A stretch of 9,399 nt of DNA, taken from Methylotenera sp. (lineage in GTDB: Bacteria > Pseudomonadota > Gammaproteobacteria > Burkholderiales > Methylophilaceae). The stretch's first letter is position 1. Every line of letters begins with the position of its first letter. Below the pieces are notes generated by a model that did no database searches, had not been told where the DNA came from, and saw nothing but the letters and a program-made list of their open reading frames with translations. Shown here one piece after another: positions 6,451 through 9,399 of the stretch. The translations under genes and the position numbers were made by a program. The DNA lies in contig JACDEP010000010.1 of NCBI GenBank assembly GCA_013816325.1, positions 15,173 through 24,571 on the forward strand. The letters run 5' to 3'.

Positions 6451-6464
6451 ATTAAGCGCTTAAT
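6451..6464. repeat. 14-bp perfect palindrome between cphA and the FmdB-family gene
   Basis: ATTAAGCGCTTAAT is a perfect palindrome about 40 bp after the cphA stop codon and about 45 bp upstream of the candidate -10 box. It has no loop and no T run on either strand, so it fits a protein-binding site better than a terminator. The rest of the 137-bp gap holds no gene that I can see. Confidence 0.4.
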
Positions 6465-6504
6465 TGGGAAGGATAAATTAGGACTTGCATGATACGGTTA
6501 AGCT

Positions 6505-9072
6505 TTATTCAGCCGCGCGTTTTGCAATGTGCGCTAACGCTTCTTCCACCTGGTCAATTAGGATCAGGCAGAGATCGCCTTCCTGTATGCGTGATAATGC
6601 GGTATCGATGGCTACGAATTCTCCATTGATCTCATCGATTTTTGTGGCGCGCTTGGCATTGACTAGGCCCTTTTGAAGCAACTGTAATACTTCACCATCG
6701 GCCCGGCCACGCTGACATTGGTCCTGATACAGGATGATCTCGTCAAAGGCATCACCTAAAATCTCGGATTGCCGGCTGATATCCACATCGCGCCTATCGC
6801 CAGCACCGCTGATTACAACAAAGCGCCGTTTTGCCGGGATGGTTTCCACGGCAGATACCAAGGCCAAGATTGCATCTGGGTTATGACCATAATCGGCAAT
6901 GACACTTGCGCCGCGATAATCGAAGAAATTAAAACGACCAGGAGCAGTTTGTGCATCGTTCACAAACGTCGCCAAGCCTTTACATATGGTTAGCCAATCA
7001 ATATCTAACGCCCATACTGCGGCGACGGCAGCCATGGCGTTTTCTATCTGGAATCCTATGGTGCCCTTACGCGTGATTGGAATGTCGGCCAAGTTGACAC
7101 GCAATTCAGCGCCACTTTGCGCTGCCACAATCTGGTGATTATCTACATAAACGACCCGGCGGCCTTGGGCACGGTGTGTTGCAATAATGGAATTATGCGG
7201 GTCTTGGGCAAAGAAAGTGACCGATCCCGGACAGGAATCCGCCATTTTTACTGTCATCGGGTCAGCTGCGTTCAGTACTGCCATGCCATTTGGTGCTACG
7301 TTTTGCACTACAACGCGCTTTACTACAGCCAAATCTTCTACGGTACTAATATAACTCAGGCCTAGGTGATCGCCCATGCCGATATTAGTCACAACCGCAA
7401 CATTGCAGCGGTCAAAAGCTAGGCCTTCACGCAACACGCCACCACGGGCGGTTTCAAATACCGCGGCGTCAACATCCGGGTGCAACAATATATTACGGGC
7501 ACTTTTTGGCCCACTGCAATCACCGGTATCGATACGCTTGCCCTCTACGTAGACACCGTCGGAGTTGGTCATGCCAACACGTAGCCCTTGGCAACCAATA
7601 ATATGGGCAATCAGGCGTACTGTTGTGGTCTTACCATTGGTGCCTGCTACAGCCACCAGCGGAATGCGACCATTTTCACTGCTATCAAATATGTTGGCGA
7701 TAATCGCCTCACCTACCGCACGGCCTTTGCCAAAAGAAGGCTGTAAATGCATGCGCAAACCCGGTGCTGCATTGACCTCCACCACGCCACCGCCCAATTC
7801 TTCCATAGGTAAATGTACGTTTTCACACACCATGTCTACACCGCAGATATCCAGCCCTATCATTTGTGCGGCTGACACTGCACTGGCTGCCAGGTGCGGA
7901 TGCACATCGTCAGTGACATCAGTTGCGGTGCCGCCAGTACTCAAATTAGCATTATTGCGCAACACTACGCGCGCGCCTTTTACAGGCACTGAATCCTGCG
8001 TATAACCCTGCACGGCCAACCTAGCGATTGCGATATCATCAAAACGTATTTTGGTGAGGGAGGTTGCGTGGCCTTCACCGCGGCGTGGGTCGCTGTTCAC
8101 AATATCCACAAGCTCTTTGACGGTATGTACGCCGTCACCTATGACCAAAGGCGGATCGCGCCGTGCTGCCGCCACCATTTTATTGCCCACTACTAGCAAC
8201 CTGAAATCGTGACCTGGGATATAGCGCTCGATTAACACTTCATCACTAATTTCAGCTGCGGCTGCATAAGCGATTTTCAGATGTTCCCGCGTGACTACGT
8301 TTACCGTAACGCCCTTGCCCTGATTGCCATCCTGAGGCTTCACCACTACCGGTGCATCAATCTCTTGCATAGCTTTCCATGCGTCATCCACGTTATTAGC
8401 CGGACGGCCAATAGGCACCGGCACGCCAGCTGCATCAAGCAAACGTTTAGTGAGCTCTTTGTCCTGTGCGATAGATTGTGCAATGGCGCCGCTACGGTCG
8501 GTTTCTGCCGCCTGGATACGGCGTTGCCTACTACCCCAACCGAATTGCACAAGGCTACCTTCCGTCAGGCGACGGTAAGGAATGCCACGTGCAAGGGCAG
8601 CATCGACAATAGAACCGGTGCTAGGCCCTAAACGCACATCCTCATCAAGATCCTTCAGTTCGCGTAAAGCGGCGTCCAACTCAAAATCTGAGTGGCTGAT
8701 AGCTGCCTGGCATAATTGTACGGCCAATTCTAAAGCCCTGCGCCCCACGGCTTCTTCAGTGTATTGAATCACTACTTGATAAATTCCGGTTTCTAGCGTG
8801 GCCGCGGTACGACTAAAAGTAACCGGACAACCGGATTGCGCCTGCAACCTTAATGCAGTGAGTTGCAGTACATGAGCGAGGGATACGCCGCCGGTATGCC
8901 CGGCCAACTGCAACAAGCCGACCTCGGGGAATAATTCACGTAAGTGCGATTCAAAACCCGGGATATTCAGGATGCTAGATTCCGCCTCGGTACAGGAGAC
9001 GATAGCTTCAATGGCGGTATGGCGGCACCAAAGATTAGGGCCCCGCAGGGCACGAACTCGTGATACTTCCAT
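6505..9072 (-). CDS. cphA: cyanophycin synthetase (CphA)
   Basis: This cytoplasmic enzyme builds cyanophycin by adding Asp to the poly-Asp backbone and then Arg to each Asp side chain, using one ATP per step. At 855 residues it matches bacterial CphA length. The N domain spans about 1-160. The ATP-grasp domain (about 200-465) has VKP (244-246), GNQGKGV (249-255), ERYIPGHDFRLLVVG (282-296) and EVNAAPGLRMH (432-442). The Mur-ligase-like half (about 470-855) has the P-loop GTNGKTT (477-483), MGDHLGL (566-572), ADYGHNPDAI (726-735) and GDRRD (758-762), so both ligase sites look intact. The hydrolase-like motif known in some CphA N domains is degenerate here (AHVLQLTALRLQ, 66-77). The ribosome binding site is AGGAAAA. 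It lies 49 bp after the first synthetase gene, in an apparent two-gene operon. Confidence 0.95.
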   Translation of the reverse strand: MEVSRVRALRGPNLWCRHTAIEAIVSCTEAESSILNIPGFESHLRELFPEVGLLQLAGHTGGVSLAHVLQLTALRLQAQSGCPVTFSRTAATLETGIYQVVIQYTEEAVGRRALELAVQLCQAAISHSDFELDAALRELKDLDEDVRLGPSTGSIVDAALARGIPYRRLTEGSLVQFGWGSRQRRIQAAETDRSGAIAQSIAQDKELTKRLLDAAGVPVPIGRPANNVDDAWKAMQEIDAPVVVKPQDGNQGKGVTVNVVTREHLKIAYAAAAEISDEVLIERYIPGHDFRLLVVGNKMVAAARRDPPLVIGDGVHTVKELVDIVNSDPRRGEGHATSLTKIRFDDIAIARLAVQGYTQDSVPVKGARVVLRNNANLSTGGTATDVTDDVHPHLAASAVSAAQMIGLDICGVDMVCENVHLPMEELGGGVVEVNAAPGLRMHLQPSFGKGRAVGEAIIANIFDSSENGRIPLVAVAGTNGKTTTVRLIAHIIGCQGLRVGMTNSDGVYVEGKRIDTGDCSGPKSARNILLHPDVDAAVFETARGGVLREGLAFDRCNVAVVTNIGMGDHLGLSYISTVEDLAVVKRVVVQNVAPNGMAVLNAADPMTVKMADSCPGSVTFFAQDPHNSIIATHRAQGRRVVYVDNHQIVAAQSGAELRVNLADIPITRKGTIGFQIENAMAAVAAVWALDIDWLTICKGLATFVNDAQTAPGRFNFFDYRGASVIADYGHNPDAILALVSAVETIPAKRRFVVISGAGDRRDVDISRQSEILGDAFDEIILYQDQCQRGRADGEVLQLLQKGLVNAKRATKIDEINGEFVAIDTALSRIQEGDLCLILIDQVEEALAHIAKRAAE

Positions 9073-9121
9073 TAAACTATTTTCCTTTTTTCCAACATAT
9101 TCATAATTTAAAACTAAGCCT

Positions 9122-9399
9122 TTAAACAGCCAAGGGTGTAATTTCGAAAGCCTCTATACCGGCCTGCATGAGGGCTGGCGATATATTCAAAGCCCAGGCG
9201 GCGGCTATCGCCGCAAGCACATGCCCGACTTTTATTTCTCTAGCTTGAAGATCATGCTCGCTATTCAATAACGGTATAGCTGACAAACGCGTCAATATGA
9301 CTTGCTCATTTCCGGTTGCTAACACCAGCTTACCATCGCTCACAAAAACGGCTCGTTCTCGCTGTTGCAGATGATCTTCGATGACAGCCGCCTTGTCGT
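9122..9399 (-). CDS. cyanophycin synthetase-like protein (CphA' type), C-terminal end only
   Basis: The frame is open to the window edge and gives the last 91 residues. AVFVSDGKLVLATGNEQVILTRL and GHVLAAIAAAWALNISPALMQAGIEAF align by eye with CphA residues about 637-702 in the next gene (VVYVDNHQIVAAQSG and ENAMAAVAAVWALDIDWLTICKGLATF). The protein stops soon after, where CphA goes on for about 150 residues with the C-terminal Mur-ligase domain containing HNPD. This suggests the shorter CphA' that accompanies CphA in betaproteobacteria such as Cupriavidus; that parallel is from memory. A truncated Mur ligase or other CphA-like enzyme cannot be excluded because the N-terminal part lies outside. 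The GTG at 9343 is only an internal codon. Confidence 0.75.
   Translation of the reverse strand, partial: DKAAVIEDHLQQRERAVFVSDGKLVLATGNEQVILTRLSAIPLLNSEHDLQAREIKVGHVLAAIAAAWALNISPALMQAGIEAFEITPLAV

Noticed and set aside
6451..6464. The 14-bp palindrome as a terminator for cphA
   Set aside because: There is no loop and no T run after it on the minus strand; a regulatory site is the better guess.
7565..8005. Plus-strand open frame of 146 codons inside cphA
   Set aside because: It is antisense to the conserved ATP-grasp and Mur-ligase core, with no motif or ribosome binding site of its own.

Overview
The window looks like the chromosome of a betaproteobacterial methylotroph, most likely Methylophilaceae (Methylotenera/Methylophilus-like). 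This is inferred from gene content, not from a marker gene: a fused SoxYZ-like carrier of the type associated with quinoprotein (PQQ) dehydrogenases, a Pseudomonas/betaproteobacterial-type AspRS, the fmdB–DUF502–aspS order, and a tandem pair of cyanophycin synthetases of the betaproteobacterial kind. Lines sampled by hand in aspS and cphA are about 52% GC. Every gene lies on the minus strand, so transcription runs from high to low coordinates.

Layout in transcription order. (1) 9399–6505: the C-terminal end of a first cyanophycin synthetase (CphA'-like, cut by the window edge), then a complete 855-residue CphA. Together they would polymerise Asp and Arg into the nitrogen store cyanophycin. 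(2) 6367–3618: a zinc-ribbon FmdB-family protein, a DUF502 membrane protein and aspartyl-tRNA synthetase, closely spaced and probably one operon behind a TATAAT-like element inside an inverted repeat. (3) 3577–2261: an AT-rich (about 38% GC) Mrr-type methyl-dependent restriction endonuclease, followed 6 bp later by a small VOC-fold protein. The Mrr gene looks horizontally acquired. (4) 2174–1362: a secreted SoxY–SoxZ fusion carrier with its own strong ribosome binding site, ended by a perfect rho-independent terminator. (5) 1235–816: a YjbQ/UPF0047 protein. (6) 765–1: wreckage of a glutathione-gated K+ efflux locus. The first ~65 codons of a KefF/KefG-like flavoprotein run, out of frame, into the middle of a KefB/KefC-like antiporter, which is broken again by a frameshift in a run of eight G.

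No CRISPR array, tRNA, rRNA or insertion sequence is visible. There is no clear undescribed multi-gene system. The best leads are the doubly broken, deletion-fused kef locus, the loss of the cryptic N-terminal hydrolase motif in CphA (predicting a primer requirement or dependence on its neighbour), residues predicting a non-discriminating AspRS, and the mobile Mrr gene wedged into a translation operon.
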